Positions 62,537 to 64,000 of a stretch of 64,000 nucleotides of DNA are shown here, piece by piece; within the stretch, counting starts at the first letter, position 1; every line of letters begins with the position of its first letter. Source of the stretch: Cytobacillus suaedae (GTDB lineage: Bacteria; Bacillota; Bacilli; Bacillales; Bacillaceae_L); the NCBI GenBank assembly GCA_014960805.1, contig CP063163.1, positions 1,103,001-1,167,000 on the forward strand. The letters are read 5' to 3'. The notes below the pieces were generated by a model that had not been told where the DNA came from, searched no databases, and saw only the letters and a list, made by a program, of their open reading frames with translations. The translations under genes and the position numbers were made by a program.

Positions 62537-63709
62537 ATGAAGCATTTTGAGCAATCACAGTTGTTACAAGGTTTACCTAAACAATTTTTTGCATCCCTTG
62601 TGGCAAAAGTAGGGAAAGTTGTTGCCGAGGGGCATGATGTAATTAACTTAGGTCAAGGAAATCCCGACCAACCAACCCCGGAACATATTGTTGAAGCATT
62701 AAAAATAGCAGCTGAAAAGCCAGCATATCATAAATATTCGCCTTTTCGTGGACAGCAGTTCTTGAAAGAAGCCATTGTTACGTTTTACAAAAGGGAATAT
62801 GGTGTAGACCTTGATCCTGAAAAAGAAGTAGCTATTTTATTTGGTGGAAAGGCAGGACTGGTTGAAATTCCCCAATGCTTAATGAATCCCGGGGATATTG
62901 CACTTGTTCCTGACCCAGGATATCCGGACTATTGGTCAGGAGTAGAATTGGCTCGAGGTGTAATGGAATATATGCCGCTTGTGGCTGAAAACGAATTTCT
63001 GCCTGATTATAGCCAAATTGAAGAAAGTGTTTTAAATCTAGCGAAAGTTATGTTCTTAAACTATCCTAATAACCCAACTGGTGCTACTGCTTCAAAGGAG
63101 TTTTTTGAAGAGACAATTGAATTAGCAAACAAACATGATTTTTGTGTTGTTCACGATTTTGCTTATGGGGCAATTGGCTTTGATGGTAACAGACCAGTAA
63201 GCTTTTTAGAGGCAGATGGTGCAAAGGATGTTGGAATTGAAATTTACACATTCTCAAAAACATATAATATGGCAGGGTGGAGAATTGGTTTCGCTGTTGG
63301 AAATCAAAGTGTAATTGAGGCTTTGAATCTACTTCAAGATCATATGTATGTGAGTATATTTAGTGCCGTTCAAGAGGCTGCTGCGGTAGCATTATTAGAA
63401 TCACAGCAATGTGTTGATGAGTTAGTTTCACTTTATGAATCACGTCGTAGCACGTTAATTGATGGACTAAAGGAAATCGGCTGGGATGTTACGGCTCCAA
63501 AGGGTTCTTTTTTTGCATGGTTACCAGTTCCTGAAGGCTATACGTCAGAAAGCTTTGCAGACGTTTTACTTGAAAAAGCACATGTTGTCGTTGCACCAGG
63601 TGTTGGATTTGGAAAATATGGTGAAGGGTATGTTAGAGTAGGGTTATTAACAGACCATGATCGTCTGAAAGAGGCTGTCGAAAGAATCAAAGCATTGCAA
63701 TTATTTTAG
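62537..63709 (+). CDS. mtnE: Methionine-salvage aminotransferase
   Basis: The product of about 390 residues is a class I PLP aminotransferase. The PLP-lysine is in TFSKTYNMAGWRIGF, and phosphate/substrate residues are in LNYPNNPTGA and VRVGLL. It makes methionine from 4-methylthio-2-oxobutanoate in the last step of salvage. ATG 62534 and 62537 are both possible; TAGGTG lies at better spacing from the second. A SAM riboswitch follows, leading to the rest of the pathway outside the window. Confidence 0.9.
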   Translation: MKHFEQSQLLQGLPKQFFASLVAKVGKVVAEGHDVINLGQGNPDQPTPEHIVEALKIAAEKPAYHKYSPFRGQQFLKEAIVTFYKREYGVDLDPEKEVAILFGGKAGLVEIPQCLMNPGDIALVPDPGYPDYWSGVELARGVMEYMPLVAENEFLPDYSQIEESVLNLAKVMFLNYPNNPTGATASKEFFEETIELANKHDFCVVHDFAYGAIGFDGNRPVSFLEADGAKDVGIEIYTFSKTYNMAGWRIGFAVGNQSVIEALNLLQDHMYVSIFSAVQEAAAVALLESQQCVDELVSLYESRRSTLIDGLKEIGWDVTAPKGSFFAWLPVPEGYTSESFADVLLEKAHVVVAPGVGFGKYGEGYVRVGLLTDHDRLKEAVERIKALQLF

Positions 63710-63738
63710 TTGACAGCAAACTAAAAAACTGTCATAAT
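63710..63738 (+). promoter_or_regulatory. Promoter of the third SAM-riboswitch transcript
   Basis: TTGACA (63710-63715) begins at the end of mtnE, and CATAAT (63733-63738) follows after a 17-base spacer. Confidence 0.8.
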
Positions 63739-63782
63739 CCATAGTAAATTTCATAAATGAATGTAAAATTAAATAGATTGTT

Positions 63783-63890
63783 TTCTTATCAAGAGCAGGT
63801 GGAGGGACTAGCCCTACGAAACCCGGCAACCGACTTATATTTTTAAGCACGGTGCTAATTCTTGCAGCATAAAAGCTGACAGATAAGGAG
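63783..63890 (+). promoter_or_regulatory. SAM-I (S-box) riboswitch leading out of the window
   Basis: CTTATCAAGAG, GGAGGGACTAGCCC, GAAACCCGGCAACC and ACGGTGCTAATTC are present in the expected order, with the closing CAGATAAGGA. In B. subtilis this place is followed by mtnWXBD; here the downstream gene is beyond the window. Confidence 0.93.
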
Positions 63891-63904
63891 ATGGTAGTGA
63901 TAGC

Positions 63905-63934
63905 TAACCTCTTCTTGCTGAAGAGGTTTTTTAT
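63905..63934 (+). terminator. Riboswitch-controlled terminator
   Basis: AACCTCTTC pairs with GAAGAGGTT around TTGCT, followed by T6. Confidence 0.88.
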
Positions 63935-63973
63935 TTTTTGCTATGACAAAGCTTATTATTATCTTGATCCTAT

Positions 63974-64000
63974 GTTGATTTCTGCGGAAGGCACGAGACT
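63974..64000 (+). repeat. Start of a further hairpin repeat, cut by the window edge
   Basis: GTTGATTTCTGCGGAAGGCAC followed by GAGACT resembles the start of the copy at 58694. The rest lies outside the window, so this is tentative. Confidence 0.45.

Overview
The window is low-GC DNA from a spore-forming member of the Bacillaceae. Support comes from strong A/G-rich ribosome binding sites, an alpha/beta-type small acid-soluble spore protein, sporulation-type PAS histidine kinases, a SigI/RsgI pair, three SAM (S-box) riboswitches, a yybP-ykoY riboswitch, and gene clusters matching Bacillus subtilis yjcFGH, yrkD-yrkJ and mtnKA/mtnU/mtnE. It reads as chromosome: I see no phage, transposase, plasmid or CRISPR genes.

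Layout. 1-2000: the start of a DUF421-type gene at the left edge and the yjcH-yjcG-yjcF cluster. 2000-9600: a sulfonate/taurine-type ABC importer, a lipid-anchored Sco protein, and a TAXI-type TRAP transporter (binding protein, DUF1850 protein, fused permease). 9600-13500: a lone tRNA-Val, an orphan PAS kinase, a FAD/NAD(P)-binding protein behind a Zur-like operator, and a convergent His-rich metal-binding protein. 13700-18550: a persulfide-response operon (CstR, three TusA-type carriers, DsrE-like protein, rhodaneses, rhodanese-persulfide dioxygenase fusion, TauE/SafE exporter) with five CstR-type operators. 18700-21000: a SAM riboswitch driving a flavin monooxygenase and an ATP-grasp ligase. 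21000-26850: a CapA-like lipoprotein, a membrane-anchored Mrr-like nuclease, and a secreted subtilisin divergent from an NprR/PlcR-type peptide-sensing regulator. That regulator is followed by a 52-codon exported pro-peptide gene carrying two copies of a 14-residue repeat. 27000-33100: repeats, a YeiH-like permease, an RND pump and a MarR/ScoC-like regulator. 33200-35450: Ku plus a LigD-type polymerase without a ligase catalytic domain. 35600-43500: a DedA protein, a Mn riboswitch with TerC, a DUF5667 protein, SigI-RsgI, a minisatellite, a SASP, a DUF1836-like protein and HtpX. 43500-58600: a KP-43-type subtilase, a Ktr/Trk potassium transporter, an MFS pump, DUF3905 and small basic genes, a radical SAM protein, two CBO0543 proteins, a chemotaxis receptor, a PAS kinase, a second DedA, a MOSC protein and an ArsR-DUF2087 regulator. 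58900-64000: methionine salvage (mtnA, mtnK, mtnU, mtnE) with two SAM riboswitches.

Themes. Sulfur dominates: sulfonate uptake, monooxygenation, persulfide detoxification, sulfite/sulfate export and methylthioadenosine salvage. Secreted proteases, a quorum-sensing-type regulator/peptide pair and a TerC protein that may support secretion form a second theme.

The strongest candidate for something undescribed is the NprR-like regulator with its repeated peptide and four exact TTGGGAAAAT sites in the divergent protease promoter region. Next come the repeated CstR promoter module, the Zur-like FAD-protein gene, and a family of hairpin repeats whose arms covary between copies. All calls come from reading sequence; no database search was run.
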